From Cryptomeria japonica (taxonomy: Eukaryota > Streptophyta > Pinopsida > Cupressales > Cupressaceae): DNA of 64,000 bases. The notes beneath the pieces were generated by a model, which was not told the origin of the DNA, searched no databases, and saw only the letters and a list, made by a program, of their open reading frames with translations. Below are positions 46,906 through 57,888 of this stretch, piece after piece. The stretch covers positions 612,061,065 through 612,125,064 of the forward strand of contig NC_081405.1 in assembly GCF_030272615.1 (NCBI RefSeq), in the 5' to 3' direction. The first letter of the stretch is position 1, and every line of letters starts with the position of its first letter. The position numbers and the translations under genes are program-made.

Positions 46906-47226
46906 TAATATATATAGATATAGATATGTGATTTTTAATTTATGATTGGTATAATTAATTTTTGTGCAAACAATGAGATACAATTCATTATGTGAGCAAT
47001 ATATTGAAAGCGCTCCATGAAATAAATCTGAATGACAACAAACAAGCTTATGTACTTGTAATAAAACAGCCTCCGACACATAATCATTAAAATTTGTCTC
47101 TACCTAAAATAGCAGTTGCAAGCTAGGTATTGCCAAAACCAGTGGCTTGCTAATCTTTTACTTCAACTAAACAAATGCCTTTTGTTGAATTCTACCCCAA
47201 ATAAAAGACTTACCAATTCCCATCAG
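46906..47226. other. AT-rich spacer
   Basis: Contains ATATATAGATATAGATATG simple sequence at about 46909-46927 and no recognisable gene. Confidence 0.35.
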
Positions 47227-48270
47227 GGAATACAAAGCATTGCAATTGTGGAATATGAGCTGTTAAGCTTTCTCAAATATTGAACTACCCCTAGAAAACT
47301 CATTGCCTCAATCACAATGAAAGTCTTGGATCACTTCAAAATGGCTTCCACTTTTACTAAATTCTTAACAATAGCTGGATCACTGTCTGATAAATTTTGA
47401 CCTTAGCGACTTCATAGACTTAGCTAATCTTTGATCTCAGATTTAGACAACTATTGGGTGTATTTGGTGACTGCCTTATAAAAAGTTAACCGAATATTTG
47501 CCTATGTAATCAGCAATATGAATATAAACAACAAAAATCTATTTTCTACAATTCATGGGTTAAACTCTATTTTATATACTCTCTATACCTCTATGCTATG
47601 GAAATGCCCTTAAGTTCTAAAAAAAGTAGTTTGTGTCTATTGTTTTACAATTTTTTATAATTTTCTTAAAATCCAATTTTTTACCCAATTTAAAGAAAAA
47701 TCTTATACTTTTGGTTTGCCATTTTTTTTCCCAAATGATTTTTGCTGCTATGATATAAAGCATTGCAATTGTAGAATATGATTTGATAAGCTTTCTAAAA
47801 TATTGAATTAACCCTACAAAACTCCTTGTCTCAATCACAATGAATTTCTTGGATCACTTCAAAATGACTTCCACTTTTACTAAATTCCTAATGGTAGCTG
47901 GATTGTTGTCTGTTAAGTTTTGATCTCAGTTACTTCATAGACTTAGCTAATATTTGAGCTTAGACTTAAGACAAAGATTTGTGACTGTGCTCTTAAAAAG
48001 TTATCTGAATATTTGCCTATGTAATCAGCAATATGAATATAAACAACAAAAAGTTATTTTCTACAATTCATGGGTTAAACTCTATTTTATTTGCTCTCTA
48101 TATTTCTATGCTATAGAAATGCCCTTAAAGTTTTTTTTTAAATTGTTTTGTCGCTTTTTTTCCAATTTTTTTTTTTTCAAATCTGATTTTTTCCTGACTT
48201 TTGCCTATATTTTCAAAAAATCTTATACTTTTGGTTTGCTGATTTTTTCCCCAAATGATTTTTGCTGCTA
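47227..48270 (-). pseudogene. Tandemly duplicated Gypsy reverse-transcriptase remnant
   Basis: A segment of about 524 bp occurs twice (from about 47227 and 47752). In the minus strand of the second copy, VIETRSFVGLIQYFRKLIKS then YSTIA matches the end of Gypsy reverse transcriptase, where plants usually have EVRSFLGLxxYxRKFI. The first copy reads VIEAMSFLGVVQYLRKL. Both are surrounded by stops and AT-rich drift. The copies differ by many substitutions, so the duplication is old. Confidence 0.55.
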
Positions 48271-48892
48271 TGCCGAGGACAATTCAGTCAAGGCATCGAT
48301 ACTCGAAAATGGTGGGCATCCTCTATTTCTAAATATTATATTTTTTGCTAGTGAACCTCTTGCTGCCTTCCAACATGATCTTGGTCAATGAAGCCATCCC
48401 TCATGTAACTGTAATTTATGGAAAACAAGAAACTTTGTTGATGTTTGGAAAAGTCACTGAGATTTTCAAAGAAAAGTTTGCAAAACTTGAAAGCAACCAA
48501 AATCCACATTTTTTATATAAATATAAAATAAAAATTGCAACATTTTTTGGAAATTGCAAGAAAATTGTAGAAAACTATAGTTGCCTAGAAAACACCACGG
48601 TTTGTCAAAAAATAATTAAAAAAAACTACAAGAAACTTCTGGAAAAGTGCAACTAATATCCTAGCCATTGCTGCACAAAAATCATGTAGAGAAAGTTGAA
48701 ACCCTCAATTTTGTTAAAAATGGGCAAGGAATTTATTGAAATGTGGGCATCCACAAGAAAACCTTCTCGTTGTGGCTTCAATAAGTGGAAAAGGGTGTGG
48801 TTTGTTCAAAAAACCCCTTCACGACCAAAAAAATCCCATTGCGACTAAAAAAATGTCAAAAAAATCCTACGATTTTTTCTAATATCTAGTCA
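48271..48892. other. Unassigned stretch left of the TRIM
   Basis: A plus-strand frame (48345-48656) gives NEAIPHVTVIYGKQET and similar Lys-rich sequence. I recognise no family and no second copy. Otherwise only short frames. Confidence 0.3.
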
Positions 48893-48907
48893 CATGGTGT
48901 TGAGACA

Positions 48908-48979
48908 TGGACCAGCTAGGACTCGAACCTAGGACCTTCCATATGCTGTTGGAGTTCTCTACCACTGAGCTACTGGCCC
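48908..48979 (-). ncRNA. tRNA-like sequence in the 3' LTR of the TRIM
   Basis: This is the same cloverleaf-like sequence as at 49107-49178 but with more changes: GTAGAGAACTCC in the D-arm end and ACAGCATATGG in the anticodon region. The B box GGTTCGAGTCC is unchanged. Confidence 0.6.
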
Positions 48980-49106
48980 CTCTTGGACCAGTCCATCATC
49001 GGTCCAGGTGTGGCTTATTTCCAACACCAACACCCCCCGTTAAGCCACACCTCTCGTGTGCTTGGGGCTCCTAGCCTGGACTTGGCTCTGATACCATGTT
49101 GAGACA

Positions 49107-49178
49107 TGGACCAGCTAGGACTCGAACCTAGGACCTTCCATACGCTGCTGGAGTGCTCTACCACTGAGCTACTGGCCC
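49107..49178 (-). ncRNA. tRNA-like sequence in the 5' LTR of the TRIM
   Basis: The minus strand folds as a near-complete tRNA. The acceptor GGGCCAG pairs with CTGGTCC (one G-U). The D-stem is GCTC/GAGC. The anticodon stem is CTCCA/TGGAA with four pairs and an 8-base loop. The T-arm is CTAGG TTCGAGT CCTAG. TAGCTCAGTGG matches the A box and GGTTCGAGTCC the B box of RNA polymerase III promoters. The oversized anticodon loop argues against a working tRNA. CCA is not followed as in a tRNA-initiated gene fragment, and the sequence lies wholly inside an LTR. Confidence 0.7.
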
Positions 49179-49546
49179 CTCTTGGACCAGTCCATCGTCG
49201 GTCCGGGTGTGGCTTATTTCCAACACCAACACATGGCCTATAGAAATCTGCACGTCTTTTGTTCAGATGAAAAGCCCACGTTTAACAAATGAAAGATGGC
49301 AGGATTCATAAAAAAAGCCAATGCATTTTTGACTGAAAATGGCACTATGAATTTGTAGAACAAAAAGCCCACGATTTTATTAAAAAATTGTCCAAAAACA
49401 TTTGAAAAAACCCTCTGTGAAATTTTCTAGTAAAATATACCTACAAATTATGTTGAAAAAAATTCGTCAAAAACCTTTGTACGAAGTTGTATAGCATCAT
49501 TTGATAATTTCTTTGTCACTGATGTTGAGATTCTTTTAAAACTTGA

Positions 49547-49773
49547 GCTTTGATACCATATTACAAAAAGTAATTACAGAAAGAATGATTGCCAAGATAT
49601 TGTATATTGTATATTTGATATTAACAAAGGAGCTAAGGCATCTCTAAATAAGAGTTACAAACTATATATTCGATAAGATTGTCAACTAATAAAAGAAGAT
49701 GACAACTAAAAGAATAAAGAATATTCCTAAAGTCTATCCTAATGACTTAGGTGACCATTAAAACTAAACAACA
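49547..49773 (-). mobile_element. LTR-like fragment with initiator tRNA-Met primer site
   Basis: The minus strand has TGGTATCAAAGC (49547-49558), the common Copia primer site. It is preceded by about 215 bases beginning TGTTGTTTAGTTTTAATGG that could be the LTR. The expected CA end is not clean (GTAATA). No internal coding region is visible below 49547. Confidence 0.4.
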
Positions 49774-49842
49774 ATATTATTTTAATACAATGATATGATA
49801 TGAATATTTGAATGACCTCATGTTTTAAAAATTTCCTTATTT

Positions 49843-50351
49843 TTAATAGAGATTTCCCTTGTCATCCCCTAAAACATGGCCTTTGAAAAAATTGTCTAAA
49901 TAATGCATCCCCTCATTTCTTGCTGTCATCATTTGGGAAAATTTGGGGACCATAGATTTAAACAAACCATGTTTATTCGTTCTTGGGTAGTTAGTCTTCC
50001 CTAGGTTTGAAAATATCACTGTAGGGCTTGATTGTTGTCGGCCTAGTGCTACATTTGAAGCAAAAACATAGCCATCATAGTAATTTTTATTTGATGCAAA
50101 AATCCCATCGAAATATTTTACAATGTGCATATTTTAAGTTTTTTAGTTTTATGCTAAGTTGTCTAATTGAGTAATTTCCTTTTTAAAATTGTGTATGGAA
50201 CACCTTGGAAATAGGTACTCTTAGAATCAATGTGGAATCGAACATGGCTCATCATTTTAGAACTCAAAATGTTTTTAAAACTTCTGGCCTTATCTAATGC
50301 TGATGTGGTGATTCCAACAAGATTTTGATGTGATTCAGAAGTTGGGCACAA
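49843..50351 (-). pseudogene. Unrecognised coding remnant
   Basis: Two consecutive minus-strand frames are protein-like: GIFASNKNYYDGYVFASNVA and GMHYLDNFFKGHVLGDDKGN in the first, and ALDKARSFKNILSSKMMSHV in the second. The composition is unlike the surrounding AT-rich DNA. I do not recognise the family. A retroelement gag or leader protein is possible. Confidence 0.3.
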
Positions 50352-50987
50352 TTTTTGTGGTTTTTTTTCAACTTTTCCTGACGGATAAAATTGAAAACCC
50401 TAGCCGTCATTGTTTTAAAATGTTTATAGTTTTCATTTGACATTTCATTGCTCCTTCGTGGCTGATAATAGAACACATAGATTGAAAATGAACATTGAAC
50501 AAAAAAAGTTAAAAATTGAAGTTGGAAATTGGAAACCCTTCATGTATGTGATTTTGAATCAGATCAAAATGTTGTTGCTTCTCTTTTGCCCACAACCTGT
50601 CCACCTTTGGCACGTAAGCTTCTATATAACTTTTTAGTTTTCAATATTCATTATTTAAAAAACATTATTATTAATTTTTTGTAAACCAAAGAAGCAGAAA
50701 TCATAAAAAATTTGGCAAAATCTCAGTTCTAAAAAAATTGCCCAGATTGCCGACCTTTTCCTTGAAAATTGGATTAAATTGTTGACTTGTGATCAACATG
50801 TTCTTGCCAATATTTGCCATAAAAAACACATTTAACTTGCATAAAAAATTGCGATTAAAACTCAGGAAAATGGCGTGCCTTTTCCCTGCAAAACCTATAA
50901 AACGTGACAAAAATCTATTAATATTGGGTGCATGATGTATTTACAACAGCTGTAGCCGTGGGATGTGTTTACAAAAATCGAAGGGAA
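50352..50987. other. Unassigned stretch
   Basis: No LTR border, motif or coherent frame was recognised. Confidence 0.3.
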
Positions 50988-51057
50988 GCATATTGCAGGT
51001 GCTAGGGATGCCAAACCTTTAGTTAAAAAGTCATAGACTCGCAGGCCCAGAAGGACT
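50988..51057 (+). pseudogene. Possible N-terminal end of the second long-frame copy
   Basis: A short plus-strand frame, IAGARDAKPLVKKS then a stop and TRRPRRT, ends exactly at the start of unit A4. The Trp-Ser-Glu-Ile that follows unit A3 at 61754 resembles KWSNI of the intact copy. The two parts may therefore be one gene split by the 51058-61753 insertions. The match is short. Confidence 0.35.
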
Positions 51058-52320
51058 TGTTGTGACCTTTTCACACATTGCCCCATTGCAAATGGGGACC
51101 CCCTCTTTCCTGCTTTCTGTTTTTTTTAGTTTAGGTTTTTTGGCAGTCAGGTGGCAATTTTGAGCCTTTTAGTGCCCAAGTCTCATTTTTGATATGATCA
51201 TGCCTAGAGGTCTTAAATGTGCTAGTAATGTTAAATTTTTGAGTTTTGCAGTCCATAGGATCAAAGTGTTAAAAAATAGTTAAAATGTCAAGGTTTTTCT
51301 AAGCGTTGAGGTTGCAACTTGCTTTAAATGTGAGTGTAAAATGTGTTTTTGAATTTTGTGCTAGAGCGTCAAAAGTCCCTATAGGAGTCATTTTTCCACT
51401 CCTAGGAGGCAAATAGGTCAAACACGCACAAAGTCTCGATGGACCCTGGTTTTCCACCCTTCAAATTCAGTTAAAATGTTAAAAGTCCTGATGGAAATAG
51501 AATTTTTATTGAGCGAAATAGCAAAATTTGATAAGTTTGGGCTTTTTCAATGTGAAAATCATCATAGTCCCGATGGAAGATGTTTTTCCCCCATGAAATT
51601 AAGGCATAAAAATGAGCTGACCCAATGGGAGGCGTTTTTCCACTTAGTAATAAAGGTGAAAATGGATTTTGTCTCGATGGAGCATCATTTTCCATTCCAT
51701 TTTTGAGCAAAAGAAGTGATTTTAATGATGAAAATGGTCTCAGTCCCGAAGAGGTGCATTTTTCTCCTCATGGACTAAAGTTGCAAGTGGTTTTGGGGAA
51801 AATCCCGATGCATCTAGAATCTCCACTGAGGTTGTCCCGATGGAGGTCGTTTTTCCACCAAGCCTTCAAAAGCGAAAATGAACAAGGAAAGTGTGTCCCG
51901 ATGACCCATGTTTTTCCACCAGGAGGTAAAATGACTAAGTGGAGTGAATTTGAGTGACTAGATGAAGTTTGAATCTCCACCAGAAAGGAAAATGAGTGAA
52001 ACAAAGTGAGGTGTAGGTGAATTTATGTTGTCCCGATGAGGTGCATTTTTCCACTGGGGATAAATGAATTACGACTAGGTTTACTTGTCCAAATGGAGTT
52101 CAAATTTCCCCTGGAGGCGTTTTGAGGGATTTTGATGGGAATAACTTGTCTAGTTGAGGTTTGATTTTCCACTAGGGGGTACTTTGACTTGAAATGATCA
52201 AATTTATTTGTCTAGATGGCCATCGATTTTGCCCTAGATTGGATTTGGGGATGAAAATGAATTAACTGATGAAAATAACTTGTCCAAATGAGGGTGGATT
52301 TTCATATTGAGAAAGTGCAT
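51058..52320 (+). mobile_element. Family A unit A4, head and array only
   Basis: Begins TGTTGTGACCTTTTCACAC with the CCCCATTGCAAATGGGG hairpin, preceded by GGACT. It then carries an irregular array of about fifteen units around TCCCGATGG...TTTTTCCACC (roughly 51434-52310), mostly 52-61 bases apart with some at 71-82. It has no TATA box or CAACA tail. Near 52320 it meets the inverted 3' part of unit A3. Confidence 0.65.
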
Positions 52321-52455
52321 TTGAATACCCAACATGGCGCAATCCAAACGACTATTCACAATCAAATTTAGCATAAATTTGGGGCTTCAGGCTAGCTTTA
52401 CACTACAACTTACAATTAGCAAGATGCAAAAAGTATGAACCATGGAAATTCATCA
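52321..52455 (-). mobile_element. Unit A3, 3' part beyond the Gypsy insertion
   Basis: The reverse complement matches A5 at about 25560-25728 (TTCCATGGTTCATACTTTTT, GTCGTTTGGATTGCGCCAT). It continues the A3 sequence that stops at 58685 on the other side of the Gypsy element. The CAACA tail is missing. Confidence 0.7.
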
Positions 52456-52460
52456 AACAC

Positions 52461-53235
52461 TGAAGCAGTTACAAGTGAGGAGGGACCTCAAAGAGATCAA
52501 TCCAGACCAGTCAGCAAGAGTAAACACAACAGAAACACAAAGATATGATGGAGGCAATGCAAAACAGATTGATTTATTGCATGAAATTCAATTGCATCCA
52601 ACCTGTAACAACTGAGTTACAATATACCGGCTCACAGGCTTGGTAGAATAGGTCACAACCGGGACCTTGAATCTTATAATCTATCTTCTACGCACAGTCT
52701 AGCTACCTGATTCTCTTATTGATCCCCATTCTAATGGATAATTACAAATATATATATCGATCCAAAGGATCCAGTCAGCCCAAAAGGGATTAAAACCCGA
52801 AGAGCAAGACCTAACGTGCAAAATAAACATGGCCGGCCTTCGCCAAGAGATTCCTCCTAAAAATCCAAAGGATGAAACGTAGATCGCGGGAAAAGGTTGG
52901 CCACATGCCAAGGAACATCGAAATCAACGTCGAAAGCTCTGCAAGCTTCGGAGTAGGTTCCGGTAGATCACTAGAATAGGTCTCAGGCAACCGGTAACAA
53001 GAAATTGTCATGGAAATCAACAACGATATCTTGCCGGAAAATTATCCAAGTGCGATGCGGTCTGGAAGCAAGAAAGATGATCAGGTCTTCAAGTAGAATC
53101 CAACTCCACAGGATCCGATGAGCCAAAATCAGGACACACAGAAAAGAAAACTGAAACTACAACATAAAACAAACAGAAAGGAAAATATTTTTGGTTGATG
53201 CAAGATTGCTGTGAATCGGGGATGCTCCTGCATCA
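52461..53235 (-). repeat. 3' LTR of the chromovirus
   Basis: 775 bases, ends TG/CA on the element strand. It is clearly similar to 57904-58679 but with many transitions and small indels (for example GATGGAGGC against GGAGGC), so insertion was not recent. The LTR contains several CCGG-type motifs. Confidence 0.85.
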
Positions 53236-53266
53236 GACATCCGGGGTTATTGAAAAAGTGAGCCTC

Positions 53267-53677
53267 TCACTTTGCTGGGGTTAGAGGGAAACCAAGGCGG
53301 TCTACCTCTGCCTGAGAAATCCAAGATGAATCTTCAACTGGTCTGTCCTTCCACTTCACAAGATATTCCTTATACTCACTGCTTTGGGTACTACGCCCAA
53401 TCCTATTGTCCAAAATCTCTTCAATTTGATCTAGTTCCTTCTGGGGTAACTAGTTCTCCAAGTCTACAACACTGTTCTCACTGAATTCTGGTTCACGGTA
53501 CTCATGAAGATCTGCAATGTTGAATATAGGTGAAATACTCAGACTATCTGGTAACTCCACTTCATATGCATTTCCAGAACTGGACTTCTTCAAAATCCTG
53601 TAAGGTCCAAACTTCTTCATTTGCAACTTATTATAAGTTCCAACCGGGAATCTCTCTTTTCTTAGATATACCATCAC
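53267..53677 (-). pseudogene. Integrase C-terminus and chromodomain
   Basis: [29 protein letters not shown] and [10 protein letters not shown] form the GPY/F module of Gypsy integrase. After a TAG at 53450-53452 the same frame continues ELDQIEEILDNRI, EYLVKWKDRP and SSWISQAEVD, a chromodomain with its aromatic and WK residues. In chromoviruses this domain steers integration to particular chromatin. It ends at 53267, just before the 3' LTR. Confidence 0.85.
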
Positions 53678-53850
53678 TTCATTGCCAACTTCAAATCCTT
53701 ATGTCTCCTCTTCTCATCTGCCTTCTCTTTATACTTGTTGTTCATGTCTTCCAATTGTTGCTTAACCTGAATATGCAATGCTGCCATGTGATCTGCAAAG
53801 TCTTCTGCTTCTGAACTCCTCCGGTCTTCACTACTAATGTCTCTCAATTC

Positions 53851-54351
53851 TCATATCCCTCTAGGATGCACTCCGGTAACAATCTCAAAAGGTGTTCTTT
53901 CGGTACTTCTATTCACTGAATTGTTGTAGGCAAACTCTGCTTGTGCAAGGATTAAATCCCAACTTCTGGTTTTATCTCCCACTAAACATCTCAACAAATT
54001 TTCCAAACTGCGGTTAACAACTTCAGTCTGTCCATCAGTCTGTGGATGAAAAGTAGAACTAAACTTCAAATTTGTCTTCATCTTCTTCCAAAGTGTTTTC
54101 CATAAATAGCCAACAAACTTAGTATCTTTGTCTGAAACTATGGTCTTAGGTAATCCATGCAATCTCACTTCTTTGAAAAATAGGTCTTCTACATCCAATG
54201 CATCTGATGTCTTCTTACAAGGTATGAAATGAGCCATCTTTGAGAATCTTTCCACTACCACAAATATAGAATCACTCCCTCTTGGGGTCTTAGGCAATCC
54301 AAGTACAAAATCCATGCTTATATCCTCCCAAGGTCTTACCGGTACTGTCAA
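53851..54351 (-). pseudogene. Integrase catalytic core
   Basis: [17 protein letters not shown] carries the first catalytic Asp, [13 protein letters not shown] the second, and [15 protein letters not shown] the Glu. HPQTDGQTE is the usual motif before the last. The core is well preserved but is separated by frameshifts from the zinc-binding part and from the C-terminal module. Confidence 0.85.
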
Positions 54352-54403
54352 AGGTTTTTACAATCCCACATTCTGACTACTACCTTTTGCAACTTGACAA
54401 ACT

Positions 54404-54814
54404 CTACAACTTTTCACATCTCTTAACATCTTTATGAATCTGGGACCAAAAGTATTGCTCACTCACCAATGCTATTGTTTTGTCAGTGCCAAAATGTCTA
54501 GCTAAACCTCCACTGTGTTTCTCCTTTATCAGATTCTCCCTAATAGAACTCTTAGGTATGCACAACTGAACTCCTCTGAATAACATCCCATCCTGAATGA
54601 AATAATCCAACCATTTGCTTTTGTCTACCATAACCGGTTCTCTACATGCTTTCCAAGGTTCTGCAAAATCTGGGTTTTCATCATACAAGGTCTTCAAATC
54701 TTCAAATCCTAATACTATCACTCTCATCTTTGTCAGCAAATTCCTTCTCCTACTCAATGCATCAACAACTTTGTTAGATTTCCCACTTCTATGCTTCAAC
54801 ACAAAGGTGTAACT
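54404..54814 (-). pseudogene. RNase H end and integrase zinc-binding domain
   Basis: Continues RNase H (LKHRSGKSNKVVDALSRR), then a spacer, then KEKHSGGLARHFGTDKTIAL and FWSQIHKDVKRCEKL. This is the HHCC integrase N-terminus up to its first Cys. A one-base shift follows at about 54405 before the second Cys (CRVCQ). Confidence 0.8.
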
Positions 54815-55138
54815 CTACAAGAATTCTACCCATCTCATATGTCTTTGATTCAACTTACTCTGACTATTCAAATACTGCAAAACTTGATGATCTGTATACA
54901 ACACAAACTCCTTAGGCAACAAGTAATGTCTCCACTTCTTCAATGCTTGAACTATGGCATAAAATTCCTGATCATACACTGAATATCTCCTCCGGGCATC
55001 ATTCAATTTCTCACTGAAATAGGCTGCTGCTCTTCCTTCTTGACTCAAGATTGCTCCTATTGCTGTTCCACTTGCATCACAATCCACTTGAAATACTTTA
55101 TTGAAACCTGGTAAAGCTAACACAGGCTGCTCAGTCAC
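54815..55138 (-). pseudogene. RNase H domain
   Basis: [56 protein letters not shown] and RHMRWVEF are the standard Gypsy RNase H blocks, with catalytic Asp residues in DCDAS and YTDH. TAG codons bound it at 55142-55144 and 54815-54817. Confidence 0.85.
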
Positions 55139-55201
55139 TTTCTACTTCAACAGTTCAAAACTTTTGTTTGCTCCGGTGGTCCACTTGAATTCCTTCCGAT
55201 C

Positions 55202-55696
55202 TCATCTCATGGTCTCAGTCATAGGGTTACAAACTGAACTAAAATTTCTGATAAACTTCCGGTAAAAACTAGCCAATACATGAAATGATCTTACCTCTCC
55301 AATGCTTTCTGGTGTAGGCCATTCAACAATTGCTTTCACCTTCTTAGGGTCCATCTTCAAACCATCCTCAAATATCACAAATCCCAAATAGACTAACTCA
55401 TCCTTCATGAAAGTACACTTCTTGATATTGATCAACAACTTTTCTCTCAATCTCTGCAAAACTTGTCTTAATTGCAACAAATGTTCCTCTCTTGTCTTAC
55501 TGAAAATAAGAATGTCATCCAAATACACAATAACAAACTTACCCAAGAATTTCTTCAATACCTCATTCATCAGCCTCATGAAAGTACTCGATGCATTAGT
55601 CAATCCAAAAGGCATCACCAACCATTCATACAGTTCTTCATTTGTCTTAAATGTTGTCTTCCACTCATCACCTTCTTTGATCTTGATGATATCCAC
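55202..55696 (-). pseudogene. Reverse transcriptase, catalytic half
   Basis: [37 protein letters not shown] and [19 protein letters not shown] mark the palm with YLDD and the thumb. YLDD is usual in chromoviruses. A TGA at 55202-55204 ends the frame. The N-terminal half is in another frame at 55668-56357. Confidence 0.85.
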
Positions 55697-56357
55697 TCTT
55701 CAAACCTATATTTGTAAAGTATTTTGCTCCACTCAAACAGTCCATTATGTCATCCATCCTAGGCAAAGGAAACCGGTATTTCACTGTGATCTTGTTTATT
55801 GCTCTTGAATCGGTACACATTCTCCATTCTCCATTCTTCTTAGGTGCTAATACTGCTGGTACTGCACAAGGGCTCAGACTTTCCTTGATCAAACCTTTCT
55901 TCAACAGCTCCTGCACTTGTCTATTCAGTTTTTCATTCTCTGTCAGTGTCAACCGGTGTGCAACTTTGTTAGGCAAACTAGCTCCGGGAACCAAGTCCAT
56001 GCAATGACTAATACTTCTCACAGGTGGCAATCCATCAGGTACATTATTTGAGATGATGTCCTCATATTCTGTCAGCAAATCTCTTATCTCTTCCGAGTGT
56101 TCTCCTTTGGGTTCCGGTCTCTCAGTCTTCCTAGGAATTAAGGCAAAGCACACATTCTCATGTCTCAGTCCATCCATGAATTTCCTTCCATCTACTAAAC
56201 GGATTCTAGCATTCGTACAAACTTCATTCTTTAAAGGTTCCTCCAAAGGCAACAAGGTTTGCTTCATCCCATTGGCCACAATAGTATATGTATTTTTCCT
56301 CCCATCATGTATTGCCTGTCTATCAAATTGCCAAGGTCTACCCAACAAAGATGACAA
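55668..56357 (-). pseudogene. Protease end and reverse transcriptase N-terminal half
   Basis: SSLLGRPWQFDRQAIHDG is the end of the protease (GRPW). LLTEYEDIISNNVPDGLPP and RQVQELLKKGLIKES lead into reverse transcriptase with [29 protein letters not shown] carries Gly-Leu where Asp-Leu-Lys is usual, so the first catalytic Asp appears changed. A frameshift near 55690 precedes the catalytic half. Confidence 0.8.
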
Positions 56358-56455
56358 ATATCCATAGGCATAATATCACACAAGACTTCATCATGATAAT
56401 TCCCAATTTTCAATTTTACCAAACATTGTTCACTTACTAACAACTTATGTTCATC

Positions 56456-56790
56456 CTAAATCCATGCTATCTGATAAGGCTTAGGGTGTTTCAATCTCTC
56501 CAATTTCAACTTATTCACCATCTCTTTTGAAACAAGATTACCTGAACTACCACTAACTATAACAATTTTACAACACTTACTGGATACCTTACATCTGGTC
56601 TTGAACAAATTCTTCCTCTGCAAGGGCTCTTCATCTCCGCCGGTATGACACAAAGCTCTCCTCATCACCAACAGTTCTCCATCTTCCCTATTATTGTTTG
56701 ATCCGGTGGAGTTTTCTTCCACCACTGCCGCTCTTTCGATAGTTTTTGTCTTCTTACACTTGAATGCACGATGTCCTTCTCCTCCACACT
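56456..56790 (-). pseudogene. Zinc knuckle remnant and protease N-terminus
   Basis: LLKCGGEGHRAFKCKK is a zinc knuckle that has lost its first Cys. It is followed by the linker and KTRCKVSSKCCKIVIVSGSS then GNLVSKEMVNKL. The expected catalytic Asp before SGSS is Val. The piece is in a different frame from gag and from the GRPW segment. Confidence 0.75.
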
Positions 56791-57798
56791 TAAGTAGGTT
56801 CCTCTAAATGTCCTCTTGTCTTGTCTTCCAAAGTTCTCATTCTGGTAACCATCCAATTCTCTCCTCCGGTAGAAATTTCTATCACCCTTCCAGTATGAAT
56901 TACCCTCTTTGCTCACTTCCTTGTCCTTGTTCTGATCTGTACTAGTTCCTCTTCCTCCGGTATATCCTCTTCCTCCTTGAAATCTTCCTCCGGTAAACCT
57001 TCCACCTCTACCTCTCTGTCTCTGCTCATGTCTTTTGTTTAACTTCTCTTCCACCTTTAATGCATATTGGTAAGCCTCTTCAACATTCTCTAATTTGATC
57101 ATACTCAATTCATCTTGTATAGACATCTGCAATCCATTCAAATATCTTGCAACTTGTTCAACTTCATCATCAACATTTCCGGATCTGATATTCAACTTGT
57201 AAAATGCTTCGGTGTATTCCTTCACACTAGATTCCTTCTGTCTCAAATTCTGCAACTTTCGGAATAGATCCACTTGATAATTCACCGACACAAACTTTGA
57301 CTTCAACTTAGCAATCATCTGATCCCATGTCCTAATCTTCTCTTTACCTCTTCTCTGTCTATCAACTTGCAAATGCTCCCACCAAAGAGATGCATGACCT
57401 TTCAACCGGGTACAAGCATATTTTACCTTCCTCTCTTCTGCAGTGTTTTCAAAATCGAAATACTTCTCCATCTCCGAGATCCAATCCATCAATTCATCTG
57501 AATCCAACTTCCCATCATATTCCGGTGGGGTAAAATGAGGTTTAGTATTTGCCCTACTCAAAACCCTTAAAAACCTTTCCTCATCTGGATCAACTGCTGG
57601 TAGGTTTGCTTGTTCTACTGGGGCTTCTTCTCCTTCATCTTCACTTACATCTTCAATGTTTCGGCCTCTTCTCTGGCCTCTTCTCTGGGCTATCTCCACG
57701 GCTTCTAACCGGGCTGCTATTCCTCGCAACATCTCCATCACAACAAGGTCTGCATTCCCACATGCTCCACCATTCCTAGTTCCTCTTCCCACCATCAT
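56665..57798 (-). pseudogene. Chromovirus gag
   Basis: 377 codons from MMVGRGTRNGG. A helical N-terminus (VVMEMLRGIAARLEAVEIAQ) and acidic linker precede a standard Retrotrans_gag capsid core: DWISEMEKYFDFE, KLKGHASLWWEHL-type sequence, KLKSKFVSVNYQVDLFRKLQ and VKEYTEAFYKL. An Arg/Gly-rich tail (RGRGGRFTGGRFQGGRG) follows. A frameshift near 56780 removes the proper zinc-knuckle reading. The start lies about 100 bases inside the primer site. Confidence 0.85.
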
Positions 57799-57888
57799 TC
57801 AGGCTAGTCCTCTGCAATTGCAGGTCGGATCCGCAATCCACCACCCTACAACAAAATTTCATGACATGCAACCTCTGGAACGAAACTT

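Larger units (their letters stand above)
48898..49231 (-). mobile_element. Complete TRIM with tRNA-like sequence in its LTRs
   Basis: This is a terminal-repeat retrotransposon in miniature, 334 bp. LTRs at 48898-49032 and 49097-49231 are each 135 bp and differ at 5 positions (about 96% identity). On the minus strand they start TGTTGGTGTTGG and end TCTCAACA. The 64 bp internal part starts with TGGTATCAGAGCCAAG, a perfect-looking initiator tRNA-Met primer site, and ends in ACGGGGGG as polypurine tract. CATGG flanks both sides (48893-48897, 49232-49236). No protein is encoded, so it depends on other elements. Each LTR contains a tRNA-like sequence, listed separately. Confidence 0.9.

Noticed and set aside
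46909-46930. ATATATAGATATAGATATG simple repeat
   Set aside because: Ordinary low-complexity AT sequence with no sign of function.
49107-49178. Functional tRNA gene
   Set aside because: The anticodon loop has 8 bases, the anticodon stem has a mismatch, and a second copy lies at the same place in the other LTR, so it is part of the TRIM.
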